A stretch of 64,000 bases of DNA from Onthomonas sp964456525 (GCA_964456525.1 CAYWAP010000002.1:41849-105848); one strand, 5' to 3'. Positions 35,482-44,551 are shown, counted from the first letter of the stretch. Translations and numbers: made by a program. Notes: generated by a model not told the origin, from the sequence alone.

Positions 35482-36132
35482 TTACAGCACACCTGCTGCA
35501 ATCTTTTCCATGGCCTCCAGCAGCGTTTCACAGCAGCCGTCATAGAGCTGCGCGATTTCCTCGTCCGGCTGACGCAGATCCGGAATCATAATGGTCCGGC
35601 AGCCTGCGGCGTGTCCGGCCCGGACGCCATTAAAGCTGTCCTCAAAGACATAGCACTCCTCCGGGGCGAGACCCAGCTGTTCTGCCGCCGCCCGGAAAAT
35701 TGCCGGATCCGGCTTGCCGCAGACCACGTCCTCCCCGGAGACCACCGCGTCAAAGTAATCGGTCAGACCGGCACGCGCCAGATTGAGACGGATCTGCTCC
35801 CGACGGGAGCTGCTGGCCACCGCCATCCGCACTCCACGCTCCTTGAAAAACCCCAGAATCTCGCGGACGCCGGGCTTTTCCGGCAGACAGCGGGCCTGCT
35901 CCTCATGACAGATTTGAAAGAGCCGGCGGATGTAGGCTTTGGCGTCAATGTTGGGGAAATAGGTATGGACAATCCGCTCCATACCGGGGCCGCTGGAGCC
36001 GCTGACCGCAGTACAAAACTCCCGGGGAACGGCGAAGCCCATCTCCTTCCCGGCGGCAACCCAGGAACGGGCGTAGAGGACTTCCGTGTCAAACAGCAAT
36101 CCATCCTGATCAAAAATAGCACCTGGGAGCAT
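35482..36132 (-). CDS. HAD superfamily phosphatase, beta-phosphoglucomutase-like
   Basis: 216 residues. Motif I FDQDGLLFDTE (residues 7-17) has both aspartates. A helical cap domain follows (about 18-90), then motif II VASSSRREQI, motif III lysine in VVCGKPDPAIF and motif IV FEDSFNGVRAG. This is the architecture of HAD-IA 3 sugar phosphatases/phosphoglucomutases; the substrate is unknown. It begins 3 bases after the cytidine deaminase stop, so they are likely co-transcribed. Confidence 0.87.
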   Translation of the reverse strand: MLPGAIFDQDGLLFDTEVLYARSWVAAGKEMGFAVPREFCTAVSGSSGPGMERIVHTYFPNIDAKAYIRRLFQICHEEQARCLPEKPGVREILGFFKERGVRMAVASSSRREQIRLNLARAGLTDYFDAVVSGEDVVCGKPDPAIFRAAAEQLGLAPEECYVFEDSFNGVRAGHAAGCRTIMIPDLRQPDEEIAQLYDGCCETLLEAMEKIAAGVL

Positions 36133-36135
36133 AGG

Positions 36136-36540
36136 TCACCCTTCCTCTGTGTGCAGGCTCTTCGGCCCGAAGCCGTAGGGCAGCAGATCCGAAAGGGTGA
36201 GCTTCACATAGGTGTGATCCTGCCGCGCCACCAGCACAATCAGGTCGGGCGCGAATTCATAGAGCATTTGACGGCACGCGCCGCAGGGCCAGCAGTAATC
36301 CGGCCCCAGACCGGCGATGGCAAGCCGCCGAAAGCTCTGATGCCCCTCGCTGACCGCCTTCACAAGAGCCGTCCGCTCGGCGCAGATGGTCGAACCGAAG
36401 GCGGAGTTTTCCACATTGCAGCCTGTATAAATGGAGCCGTCCGCACACTCCAGTGCGGCCCCCACGGGAAAATGGGAATAGGGGACATAGGAATAACGGT
36501 GCATCGAAAAGGCCCGTTCCACCAGTTCCTGATCCGTCAT
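36136..36540 (-). CDS. cdd: Cytidine deaminase
   Basis: 134 residues, converting cytidine and deoxycytidine to uridine forms for salvage. The start MTDQELVERAF was chosen because GGAAGGAAG precedes it; a start six codons earlier lacks a site. Zinc-site motifs are GCNVENSAFGSTICAERTAL near 45-64, with Cys and the catalytic Glu, and PCGACRQML near 89-97 with two zinc cysteines. Part of a short minus-strand run DUF3810-cdd-HAD. Confidence 0.95.
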   Translation of the reverse strand: MTDQELVERAFSMHRYSYVPYSHFPVGAALECADGSIYTGCNVENSAFGSTICAERTALVKAVSEGHQSFRRLAIAGLGPDYCWPCGACRQMLYEFAPDLIVLVARQDHTYVKLTLSDLLPYGFGPKSLHTEEG

Positions 36541-36573
36541 AAACACACTTCCTTCCATGTTTTGTGCCGCCGC

Positions 36574-37734
36574 TTACAGCGTGCCCGCCTCCAGCGCCTC
36601 CGGATGGAGATCAAAGTAATAGGCCACCAGTAAATCCACGCACTTTCCATAGCTGGCCAGCCCATCGCTCTGGCCATAGCTGTCCAAAAAGCTGGTGTAG
36701 ACTGTTTTCGAAGCCGTTTCCACCGACGATTCAAAGCTGGCCCAATAGGCGTTGTTATAGCTGATGTCCGCCAGAACCTGCTCATTCAGGTGGGCTTTGG
36801 CCTCGCTGTACAGCTCCGAATCCGCCTTGTATAGGGCGTTGGAGACATGGATGTACCCCAACAGCGCCGAGGAATAGGCATATTCCGCGTCCCCGCTGTG
36901 AATCCCGGCCAGGATGGCAATGAAGTTGCACTCCGCTTCACTGGCCACGTCACACTGATGCGCCAGCTCATGGAGGGCTGTGGAGGGCACCAGACAACCC
37001 GGAGCGTCCACATTGACCAGCGACTCCCCGGTAAACGGGAACAGGAACCCGGTAAACCCGGTGTAACTGACCAGCCGGGAGAAGCGCATGGCTCTGGCAT
37101 TGGTGACGTTCCCGGCCAGGCAGGAAAATTCCTCCTGCACCGCCGCGAAGACCTGGCTGCTCCGGGAGAGCAACGAATCGGCGTCGATCTCCATCACGCC
37201 GTCCTCATTGCGCGTCACGCTGTCCGACAGGTTCGAGCTGTACTCCGCCAGCGCCACGGCCAGCTCGTACAGTTCCTCCGTCTGGCAGCCCCGGGAGGTG
37301 ATGCCGCTCAGGTCGGAAAAGCTGTCCCCATAGTAGTGGACGCCCCAGAGGAAACAGTAGCCACAGTATACAATCAGGCAGGCGGAGCAGGCCGCCATCA
37401 CACGGACAAGCAGCCGCTTCAGGCGGTGCTTGCGCGTTATCAGCAGAAATACCGTCCGAACGAGAAAGATCACCGCCACGACAGCTGCCAACAGCCAGAC
37501 GATTTCCGCAACATTCCAGGGAAGATGGGAAAACAGGGCGGAAAGCCCATGCTTCACAGGGGAGGAGACGTACCGGATGAAGGCATTGATCAGGTTCTTA
37601 TGTGACCGGGCCGCCCAAAACGCCGCCAGACAGAGCAGCGGACACACACACCACAGAACCGGGGCAATCAGCCATTTCATATCCCGTTTCCGGGGATGTG
37701 TGATGATATCATACACATTTTTGCGAAAGATCAT
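36574..37734 (-). CDS. DUF3810 membrane protein with an HEXXH-type motif
   Basis: 386 residues. The start at 37734 has GGAGG 9 bases upstream. Three hydrophobic segments are seen in the first 130 residues (about 20-42, 75-98, 112-130), then a large extracytoplasmic or cytoplasmic domain. It contains LHELAHQCDVASEAECNFIA near 252, an HELAH motif followed by a downstream Glu, as in gluzincin-type zinc peptidases. DUF3810 has no described function to my knowledge. Upstream of cdd by 33 bases. Confidence 0.75.
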   Translation of the reverse strand: MIFRKNVYDIITHPRKRDMKWLIAPVLWCVCPLLCLAAFWAARSHKNLINAFIRYVSSPVKHGLSALFSHLPWNVAEIVWLLAAVVAVIFLVRTVFLLITRKHRLKRLLVRVMAACSACLIVYCGYCFLWGVHYYGDSFSDLSGITSRGCQTEELYELAVALAEYSSNLSDSVTRNEDGVMEIDADSLLSRSSQVFAAVQEEFSCLAGNVTNARAMRFSRLVSYTGFTGFLFPFTGESLVNVDAPGCLVPSTALHELAHQCDVASEAECNFIAILAGIHSGDAEYAYSSALLGYIHVSNALYKADSELYSEAKAHLNEQVLADISYNNAYWASFESSVETASKTVYTSFLDSYGQSDGLASYGKCVDLLVAYYFDLHPEALEAGTL

Positions 37735-37881
37735 TGGGATCGTCCTCCATTATCATTAGAATCATCATACCACAGTTCCAGAAACTCCACAAGTCAGGAA
37801 AAACGAAATGTTTTCCTCCCCCGTTAAGGCTCCCGGCCCCTGTCCCCCTGCACAAAGGCGCTCCCTGCTCCCTCATGGAAA

Positions 37882-37912
37882 CAAAAACATCCAGCTTGTG
37901 CCGGATGTTTTT
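37882..37912. terminator. Bidirectional terminator after the amidase gene
   Basis: ACATCC-GG/CC-GGATGT stem with flanking A and T runs, 49 bases downstream of the amidase stop on the minus strand. Confidence 0.75.
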
Positions 37913-37960
37913 GATCGTCTGCGCGCTGGTCTCTCTGCCAGCACTGTTTTTATGTCTCTT

Positions 37961-38641
37961 TCAGCCATCGCCATATGTGTCCCAAATTTCCAGCACCGCC
38001 TTTGTGATGGCCTTGGCATAGGCGCTCTGGTTCTCTTCAAACAGGCTGTTGTCCTCATCGCTGGTGATAAATCCCATTTCAATGAGCACCGCTGGCATCT
38101 GGGTCAGGCGGCACACCGCATAGTCCTCCGAAGTATCTCCCTGGCTTCCGCTGCGGCAGCCCCGGCTTTGGGAAACACCCGCATCCACCAGCTGCTGCTC
38201 CAGCGCTTCAGCCAGCGCATAGGTAACTTCGCTCCCCGAGCTGGAAGTCCACAGCTCAATACCGCTGGCGTCACCAGACTCCACAGCGTTCCGGTGAATG
38301 GAGATAAAATAATCCGCGCCTGCCTCGTTGGCAATGGCGGCGCGCTCGTCCAGCGCCACATAAGTGTCATCCGCACGGGTCATCACCACCGTGATTCCCC
38401 GCTTCTCCATGGCATCCCGAACGGCCAGCGCCAACGCCAGGGTCTGCTCCGACTCCTTCAGCTCTCCGTTAGAACATCCCTCGTCGTAGCCCCCATGTCC
38501 CGGATCCAGACAGACCACCATCCCGGCGCCGCTCTCCCGGAGAGCCCGCACCCAGACGACGCCGGCACACACCAGCGCGGCCAATACCAGCACACCGGCC
38601 CTCAGCAGCCAGCCGCTTCGTGTTCGACTTTTTACCTTCAT
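37961..38641 (-). CDS. N-acetylmuramoyl-L-alanine amidase (Amidase_3)
   Basis: 226 residues. The start MKVKSRTRSGWLLRAG was chosen; an upstream in-frame start would add 30 non-homologous residues. One N-terminal membrane anchor (about 12-32) precedes an Amidase_3 zinc domain. Zinc and catalytic motifs are LDPGHGGYDEGC near 43, the Glu in ELKESEQTLALALA, SIHRNA near 113, and LIEMGFITSDEDN near 189 with the catalytic Glu. It cleaves the MurNAc-L-Ala bond of peptidoglycan; in spore formers CwlD-type relatives act in cortex maturation. Confidence 0.88.
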   Translation of the reverse strand: MKVKSRTRSGWLLRAGVLVLAALVCAGVVWVRALRESGAGMVVCLDPGHGGYDEGCSNGELKESEQTLALALAVRDAMEKRGITVVMTRADDTYVALDERAAIANEAGADYFISIHRNAVESGDASGIELWTSSSGSEVTYALAEALEQQLVDAGVSQSRGCRSGSQGDTSEDYAVCRLTQMPAVLIEMGFITSDEDNSLFEENQSAYAKAITKAVLEIWDTYGDG

Positions 38642-38797
38642 AAGCGCTCTTTCCCAATTGACCGGCAAGAGGGTATCCCCCTGACTCTGATGGAACAATA
38701 TCATTGTAAGGTGGGACGGCAACGCTGTCAATGAAGATTCCCAAAGGGTTGGTTGAAACTTTTTTCCTGCCGCCCCTCGGCGGATGGCGGGCGGGAA

Positions 38798-40678
38798 TCA
38801 CGCCGGGGCGTCCTCCTGCTCTCGTCTCCTCCATGTCAGCAAAAAGGCCGAATTGATAATGACCAAAACGGAACCGGCGTTATGAACCAGCGCACCGGCA
38901 ACCGGATTCAAGATCCCCGTAATGGCCAGGGCAATGGCTACAAAATTTAACGTCATCGAAAAGGTCAAATTGTATTTGATGGTCCGCATCATTCGTTTGG
39001 ACAGCTGCAGCAGGTGGGGAAGTTCCTCGATATTGTCATTGACCAGCACAATATCGGCCGCATCCACCGCGATGTCACTTCCCACGCCACCCATGGCGAT
39101 GCCGACATAGGCCTTTTTCAATGCGGGAGCGTCGTTGATTCCGTCTCCAACCATGCAGACCTGCCGTCCCCCTCGCTGCGCAGTTTCAATATAGTCCAGT
39201 TTATTCTCCGGCAGGCAGTTGGCCTTCAGCTCCGTTATGGAGAGCTGCCCGGCAATATGTCTGGCGGCGTTCTCATGGTCGCCAGTGAGCAGAACCGGGG
39301 TCACGCCGGTCTGTTTTACCCGGGAGATCGTTTGTTGCGCATCCTCCCGGAGTGTATCCGCCAGGGCGATCAACCCGGCCAGCGCGCCGTTGACGGCCAC
39401 ATAGACCACCGTGCAGCCCTGGTCGATATACGGACCGGCGGCTTCGGATGCGGACAGCTCAACGCCCTTTTCCCGCAGCAGCTCGGGGTTGCCAGCCAAA
39501 ATCAGGTTCCCATCCAGCTTCGCCTGAACCCCCCGCCCGGGCAACATTGCAAACTCCTCCGGCATCGCGGCATCTTGACCGGCCTTCTGCTGATAGCAGC
39601 GCACAATCGCTTTTCCCAGGGGATGTTCCGAGCGCTTTTCCGCGCTGGCAACGAACCCATAAATATCCGCCTCGGAAAGGGTATCCGAAAAGCTCTTGAC
39701 GGCGACCACTTCCGGCGTCCCGTGGGTCAGCGTGCCCGTTTTATCAAAGGTAATGCTGCAAACCTTTGCCAGCCGCTCCAGCGCGTCCCCCTCCCGCACC
39801 AGAAAACCGTGCTTTGCGGCATTTCCGATGGCCGCCATGATCGCGGTGGGCGTGGCAAGCACCAGCGCGCAGGGACAGAACACCACCAGAATCGTCACGG
39901 CCCGGATCACTTCCCCGGTAATGAACCAGGTCAGCGCCGCGGCGGTCAGGGCAAGGACGACAATCCAGGTGGCCCAGCGGTCGGCCAGGCCGACGATCTT
40001 CGCCTTCCCCGCATCCGCGGACTGAACCAGGCGAATCATCCGCTGAATCGAGCTGTCCTCGCCCACCTTGACCGCTTCCATATCAAAGGAACCAAACTGG
40101 TTGACGGTACCGCTGGACACCTCATCCCCCGGCCCCTTATCGACGGGCATCGATTCCCCCGTCATAACCGACTGGTTGATGGCGGTCTCTCCCGCGATGA
40201 TCTTGCCGTCCACCGGGACAGTCTCTCCCGGCAGAACCCGGAGCAGATCTCCGACCTGAACCTGTTCCGCCGGAACCACCCGTTCCTTTCCATTTTCAAC
40301 CACTCTTGCCGTCTGGGGCGTCAGATGAACCAGTTTTTCGATGCCGGCTCTCGCCCTTGCCACCGTCAATTCCTCCAGCAGTCCGCCCAGCTGCATGATA
40401 AACGCCACTTCACCGGCGGCAAAGGTCTCCCCGATGACGACAGAGGCGATGAGGGCGATGGAAACCAACACATCCGCCTTGATGTCAAATTCGGTCACCA
40501 CCCCGATAATGGCCTCCAAAAGAATGGGCACGCCGCAGAGAATGATGGCAATCCACGCTGGTTGGAAGGGCAACGGCACCTGAAAAATACTGAGCAACAG
40601 GGCCACCCCCGAAATGACTAAAAAGAGGATGTCTCGCTTTGTCCCTCCCCACTGGGAGATCTGTTTCAGCAACTTCAT
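38798..40678 (-). CDS. Heavy-metal translocating P1B-type ATPase
   Basis: 626 residues, without the N-terminal HMA domain. Motifs: GE-rich actuator TGESMPVDKG near 177, membrane metal site FCPCALVLATPTA near 270, phosphorylation site SITFDKTGTLTHGT near 312, SEHPLGKAI, and hinge GDGINDAPALKKA near 520. Near the C-terminus HNAGSVLVIINSAFLL differs from classical CopA. The CsoR operator and neighbouring CHC-type csoR suggest copper(I); the TM8 sequence leaves zinc or another soft metal possible. AGGAGGAGG precedes the ATG. Confidence 0.9.
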   Translation of the reverse strand: MKLLKQISQWGGTKRDILFLVISGVALLLSIFQVPLPFQPAWIAIILCGVPILLEAIIGVVTEFDIKADVLVSIALIASVVIGETFAAGEVAFIMQLGGLLEELTVARARAGIEKLVHLTPQTARVVENGKERVVPAEQVQVGDLLRVLPGETVPVDGKIIAGETAINQSVMTGESMPVDKGPGDEVSSGTVNQFGSFDMEAVKVGEDSSIQRMIRLVQSADAGKAKIVGLADRWATWIVVLALTAAALTWFITGEVIRAVTILVVFCPCALVLATPTAIMAAIGNAAKHGFLVREGDALERLAKVCSITFDKTGTLTHGTPEVVAVKSFSDTLSEADIYGFVASAEKRSEHPLGKAIVRCYQQKAGQDAAMPEEFAMLPGRGVQAKLDGNLILAGNPELLREKGVELSASEAAGPYIDQGCTVVYVAVNGALAGLIALADTLREDAQQTISRVKQTGVTPVLLTGDHENAARHIAGQLSITELKANCLPENKLDYIETAQRGGRQVCMVGDGINDAPALKKAYVGIAMGGVGSDIAVDAADIVLVNDNIEELPHLLQLSKRMMRTIKYNLTFSMTLNFVAIALAITGILNPVAGALVHNAGSVLVIINSAFLLTWRRREQEDAPA

Positions 40679-40714
40679 CCAATATACCTCCTCCTGTCAA
40701 ATGGCTACAGCCGC

Positions 40715-40744
40715 ATTATACCCATAGGGGTATAGGTTTGTCAA
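40715..40744 (-). promoter_or_regulatory. Metal-ATPase promoter with overlapping CsoR operator
   Basis: On the minus strand, TTGACA (40744-40739) and TATAAT (40720-40715) with an 18-base spacer. A perfect palindrome, TATACCC-N4-GGGTATA (40717-40734), covers the spacer and -10 and matches the known CsoR operator layout. Binding of apo-CsoR would occlude RNA polymerase. Confidence 0.88.
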
Positions 40745-40750
40745 GGGTAA

Positions 40751-40786
40751 TAAAAAATCAGCCGGTTGCTCCGGCTGACTTTTCCC
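40751..40786 (-). terminator. Terminator after csoR
   Basis: AGTCAGCCGG/CCGGCTGAT stem, short loop, followed by TTTTTT on the minus strand. It separates csoR from the ATPase, which then relies on its own promoter. Confidence 0.85.
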
Positions 40787-40790
40787 TTTC

Positions 40791-41066
40791 TTATCCCATA
40801 TTGGAAAACCGCTCTACCGCCTTTGTAAAATCGGCGATGGTCTTGTCGGCGTCGCCATGCTCAATGCCGTCTCGGACACAATGCTGGATATGCCCCTCCA
40901 AAACCACTTGGCCGCACCTGTGGAGCGCAGACTTCGCTGCATTGATCTGTGACAAAATGTCTTCGCAGGGAATGTCCTCATCAATCATGCGGTCAATGGC
41001 CTGCACCTGACCAATGATTTTCCTGAGCCGGCGGTGTAAGTTGTCCGTATCCATACATTGTATCAT
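40791..41066 (-). CDS. csoR: Copper-sensing transcriptional repressor CsoR
   Basis: 91 residues, all-helical DUF156 family. The ATG at 41066 was chosen for AAGGTG upstream. The ligand triad fits the Cys-His-Cys pattern of Cu(I) CsoR: Cys in DEDIPCEDI, and His and Cys four residues apart in EGHIQHCV; this differs from the patterns known for RcnR (nickel) and FrmR (formaldehyde). It very likely represses the adjacent ATPase via the palindrome at 40717-40734. Confidence 0.9.
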   Translation of the reverse strand: MIQCMDTDNLHRRLRKIIGQVQAIDRMIDEDIPCEDILSQINAAKSALHRCGQVVLEGHIQHCVRDGIEHGDADKTIADFTKAVERFSNMG

Positions 41067-41146
41067 CCAATCACCTTCTATACGTTTGCCCTGATGGAAC
41101 ATAAGAAATATGACCAATCTCAAACAGGGCCTGTGGGGATACGCCT

Positions 41147-41175
41147 ATTATCACGATCTCCAGCGCTTTTGTCAA
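41147..41175 (-). promoter_or_regulatory. csoR promoter
   Basis: TTGACA (41175-41170) and GATAAT (41152-41147) on the minus strand, 17-base spacer, about 80 bases before csoR. No second CsoR palindrome is seen here. Confidence 0.75.
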
Positions 41176-41418
41176 GCTGTTTTTTCTTCGGCCCGGAGCA
41201 GCGGATTCCTCTGATCCTGGTTTTTGGCGGAAATTGCCCGACTTTTTCCCCTGTCTGCTGCATAATTTACGTTATCCGAACTCCGTCCGTGTGTATGGCG
41301 CAGCCTGCCGCGCCTGATGCGCGGTCTGCAAAGGGAATCGATGGAACCACGGCTTCCATCTGCGGCCGCCCACGGGCCGAAGCAGCGGTTTCTCCTACAG
41401 GAAAAGAGGGGGCTTTCT
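41176..41418. other. Gap upstream of the M3-like peptidase
   Basis: The remainder of the 352-base divergent gap between csoR and the peptidase holds no protein-like frame. A promoter for the peptidase is expected here but none stands out. Confidence 0.4.
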
Positions 41419-43164
41419 ATGAAAAAATATTTCCCTGTCTGTGCGATTGCCCTGGCATTGGCAATCGCCGGCTGCGGCGTCATTTTGTTCCGATCCAAAT
41501 CCAACGCCGGGGACGCGCTGGGGGACACGAACTTCTCCGAGATCTCCTACCAGCCCTTTGACCCCGCAGAGCTGGACGCCATGATCGAAGAGGCCGAAGG
41601 GCTGCTGTCCGACGGGGAAAATGCCCAGACCCTTCTGGCGCTCTTTGAAGATATTCTGGAGCAATACGCCCAGCTGGAGCTCTCCTATACCATGGCGTCC
41701 ATTTACAACGCCTTGGATACCACCGCCCCCGTATATCAGGAGGCCCTTACTTACGCCGACGAGCTGGTCACCAGCGAAAGCGACGCCATCTCCTGCCTGG
41801 GCAAGGCCATCCTCAACTCCCCCTGCGGCGACCTGGCCCGGGAAACCTGGCAGGAGGAGGAAGTGGAATACTATGAGGAATACGTCGAAATGACCGAGGA
41901 GCAAAAGGCCCTCTACAGCCAGGAGCAGGCGCTGATCGTCCAGTACCGCGAGGCCTCCACCCGGGAGTACACCGTCACCGTCAACGGCAAATCCTACACC
42001 GCCGATGCGCTGGAGGAAGACGCCGCCCTCTCCTACCTCGACTACTATGCGGCGTACAGCGAGCTGGCCAAAACAAAAAATGAGGTGCTGGGCAGTCTAT
42101 ATGTAGATCTGGTCAAGGTTCGCCAGCAGTTGGCGGACTCTTACGGCTATGATTCCTACGCGGATTACTGCTATGAGTCCGTCTATCAGCGGGATTACAC
42201 CGTGGAGGAGGTGGACGCCCTGTGCACGCAGGTCAAGCAGTCCCTGGTCTATCCCAATCTGCTGCTGTGGTACAGCTATGACTTCAGCCTGGGCGGGGAA
42301 CTGGATGACGCAATTGCCGCCATGCCGGTTTCCGACCAGATGGAACAGGTAAAATCCTATCTGGAGCAGATTGATCCGGCTCTGACGGACAGCTTCACCT
42401 TTATGGAAGACCATGGGCTTTACCATCTGGAGTACAGCGAACATAAGATGAACGCCGGTTTTACCACCTTCCTCAGCGTCTACCGGGAGCCGTTCCTCTT
42501 CAACCAGCCCAGCGGCAACTTCTACGACATCATGTCCCTGGTCCACGAATTCGGGCACTTCCACTCCTTTTGCGTCAACGCCGGGACAGTCGGGACAGCC
42601 CGCTGCCTGGATTTGGCCGAAATCCACTCCCAGGGGCTGGAGTGTCTCTACACGCATTTTTACACGGACATGTTGGGCGAGGAATACGGCGATAGCGCCA
42701 TCGACTACACCATTCTTCAAAAATTAAACGCCGTCATCAGCGGCTGTCTATACGACGAGTTTCAACGGCAGGTCTATGATCTGGAAGACCCGACACTGGA
42801 GGAGATCAACGCGATTTTCGAGCAGCTGTCCTATCAGTACGGCCTGGGCGGCTTCTCCCTGGGCGAACCCGGCTACGGCTGGGTGGAGGTTTCCCACAAC
42901 TTTACCAATCCGCTGTATTATATCAGCTATGCCGTCTCCGCCCTCCCCGCCTTTGAGATCTGGGAAATCTCTCTGGAGGACTTCAGCGCCGCTTGCCAGA
43001 TCTATCTGCAAGTTCTCTCCTTCGGCCAGAGCGAGACATACAAGGAGGTTCTTTCCCAGTGCCATCTCCGCTCCCCCTTTGAGGAGGGCTACATCGAGGA
43101 ATTGGTTGACACCCTCAACGACTATTACCATCTGGACGACCTGGCCGCCGCTCTGGCCTCCTGA
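41419..43164 (+). CDS. M3-family-like metallopeptidase lipoprotein
   Basis: 581 residues. The start MKKYFPVCAIALALA follows GAGGGGG; longer versions lack a signal sequence. A lipoprotein signal ends in the lipobox AIAGC, so the protein is probably lipid-anchored outside the membrane. The long helical N-terminal half is acidic and Tyr-rich. The zinc site is SLVHEFGHFHSF near 375, with the distal Glu in LAEIHSQGLECLYTHFY near 405, as in M3 oligopeptidases (thimet/PepF). Most M3 enzymes are cytosolic, so secretion is unusual. Confidence 0.82.
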   Translation: MKKYFPVCAIALALAIAGCGVILFRSKSNAGDALGDTNFSEISYQPFDPAELDAMIEEAEGLLSDGENAQTLLALFEDILEQYAQLELSYTMASIYNALDTTAPVYQEALTYADELVTSESDAISCLGKAILNSPCGDLARETWQEEEVEYYEEYVEMTEEQKALYSQEQALIVQYREASTREYTVTVNGKSYTADALEEDAALSYLDYYAAYSELAKTKNEVLGSLYVDLVKVRQQLADSYGYDSYADYCYESVYQRDYTVEEVDALCTQVKQSLVYPNLLLWYSYDFSLGGELDDAIAAMPVSDQMEQVKSYLEQIDPALTDSFTFMEDHGLYHLEYSEHKMNAGFTTFLSVYREPFLFNQPSGNFYDIMSLVHEFGHFHSFCVNAGTVGTARCLDLAEIHSQGLECLYTHFYTDMLGEEYGDSAIDYTILQKLNAVISGCLYDEFQRQVYDLEDPTLEEINAIFEQLSYQYGLGGFSLGEPGYGWVEVSHNFTNPLYYISYAVSALPAFEIWEISLEDFSAACQIYLQVLSFGQSETYKEVLSQCHLRSPFEEGYIEELVDTLNDYYHLDDLAAALAS

Positions 43165-43291
43165 GCCGTCATCTTGCCGGTGAACCGGCTGTCACCCACG
43201 GTCTGGGCCGGAAAAGATGCCGCCGGCGGGAAGAACGCTTCCTCCCTTCCCCCGGCGGCGAGCCATATGCAGAAAAGCCGGACAAATGGAT

Positions 43292-44017
43292 TCAGAGAAC
43301 CCCACGGGAGTATGATCCCGAGCGCTCCCTGCCGCGAGCCAGCGTCAGGCCGCAGACCTCCGCAGCGCCAGCGTCCATCAACACCTTAGCGGCCTCCTCC
43401 ATGGTGGCCCCGGTGGTAATCAGATCATCCACAAGCAGAATCCGCTTTCCCCTGACGGAGACGCCGTCCCGCAAAATAAAGGCCCCTTTTACGTTCCTCT
43501 GGCGCTGAGCGGCATCTTTCAGCCGGGACTGGGCCTGAATGTTCTTCCGCTTCTTCAGCGTGGGCACCAACTTCCGATCCAAATACCGGGCAACCGGCTT
43601 TGCCAGCAGTTTGGTCTGATCGTACCCCCGGCAAAGCAGGCGCACACGGTTCAGGGGAATCCATGTCACCAAGTCATATGTACGTTTCCGTGCCCTCTCC
43701 CCGAGGCATTGGAGCATCCACCGGCTGTAAACCCTGCTGTACTGCCACTGCCCCTCAAATTTGTAGCGCTGAAACGACCGCCGAAGCGCCCCCTGATAGT
43801 GCAGGGGCGACAGGCAATCGTAAAAATAGACGCCGTACTGCCTGCAGCTGTATCCGTCCGTGCGGGGCAGGCTGACTTTGCAGTGAGGGCACAGCGGCCC
43901 CTCCTCCCCGTTCAGATACGCTCCGCACAGCGGACATTTCAACGGGTAGACCAGATCCAACAGACCACTGAGAAACCGGTTCGGCTTCTGCACCTCAATG
44001 CTTGCGCGCTCCCTCAT
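43292..44017 (-). CDS. ComF family phosphoribosyltransferase-like protein
   Basis: 241 residues. The start at 44017 has GGAGAAAGAG upstream. An N-terminal zinc ribbon (CPLCGAYLNGEEGPLCPHC, about 28-46) precedes a phosphoribosyltransferase domain with the PRPP loop ILLVDDLITTGATMEEA near 195. It corresponds to ComFC, which supports DNA uptake during transformation, but many non-competent Firmicutes keep it. No comFA is adjacent. Confidence 0.85.
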   Translation of the reverse strand: MRERASIEVQKPNRFLSGLLDLVYPLKCPLCGAYLNGEEGPLCPHCKVSLPRTDGYSCRQYGVYFYDCLSPLHYQGALRRSFQRYKFEGQWQYSRVYSRWMLQCLGERARKRTYDLVTWIPLNRVRLLCRGYDQTKLLAKPVARYLDRKLVPTLKKRKNIQAQSRLKDAAQRQRNVKGAFILRDGVSVRGKRILLVDDLITTGATMEEAAKVLMDAGAAEVCGLTLARGRERSGSYSRGVL

Positions 44018-44067
44018 ATCTCTTTCTCCAGAGGGCCTTGCCGTAACCGGCAAAGCCCCAAGCCGTG

Positions 44068-44319
44068 TCAGCAGCTCATGGCAGAGTATTTCTGATACGC
44101 CTGACTCACCTGCGCCGCGTCAGCCGGTGTGGTTTTGTACCATCCGCGGCTCTGGGCGGCGTGAAACAGTTCCGTCTGCGTATTATGACCGCCCCGAATC
44201 ATGTTCACAAAGGCATCCCGCAGCTGGGTGTTGACGCACTCCGAGGCAAATATGCCGTAATTGGTGGACATCTTCTTTTCTGTCAGCAGCAGATCGGTGA
44301 TGCGCTCCTGGTCGTTCAT
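44068..44319 (-). CDS. CotF-type spore coat protein
   Basis: 83 residues, matching the coat F domain: MNDQERITDLLLTEKKMSTNYGIFASECVN followed by LRDAFVNMIRGGHNTQTELFHAAQSRGWY. Helical, with a likely role in the spore coat or as a spore-associated small protein. It lies 13 bases downstream of a second small coat-like gene, and the pair is likely expressed together during sporulation. Confidence 0.85.
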   Translation of the reverse strand: MNDQERITDLLLTEKKMSTNYGIFASECVNTQLRDAFVNMIRGGHNTQTELFHAAQSRGWYKTTPADAAQVSQAYQKYSAMSC

Positions 44320-44332
44320 ATCCCACTCCCCC

Positions 44333-44518
44333 TCACTTTAAGAACGTCAGCAGCGTATTAAAGTTCTGCTGATGCTGGTTGGCAAACTGGTTAAAACAGC
44401 CCTTTAGCGCCTGCTCCGTGGTCTCCGCCGAGGCGGCCTTGTACTTGGCCACGCAGACCTGCTCAAAATCCAGCTGGTCCTCCAGGGCGGACAGCTCTTT
44501 GCTCGTAAGATTTGCCAT
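44333..44518 (-). CDS. Small helical coat-associated protein, CotF partner
   Basis: 61 residues, MANLTSKELSALEDQLDFEQ and onward, wholly helical with heptad-like hydrophobics and resembling a truncated coat F/ferritin-like helical pair. The ATG has AAGGAG 8 bases upstream; a longer reading frame exists but no homology supports it. Adjacent to the coat F gene, so a sporulation role is inferred. Exact family not certain. Confidence 0.75.
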   Translation of the reverse strand: MANLTSKELSALEDQLDFEQVCVAKYKAASAETTEQALKGCFNQFANQHQQNFNTLLTFLK

Positions 44519-44551
44519 TGGAAACATCTCCTTGATACAAGTGATAGTTCC

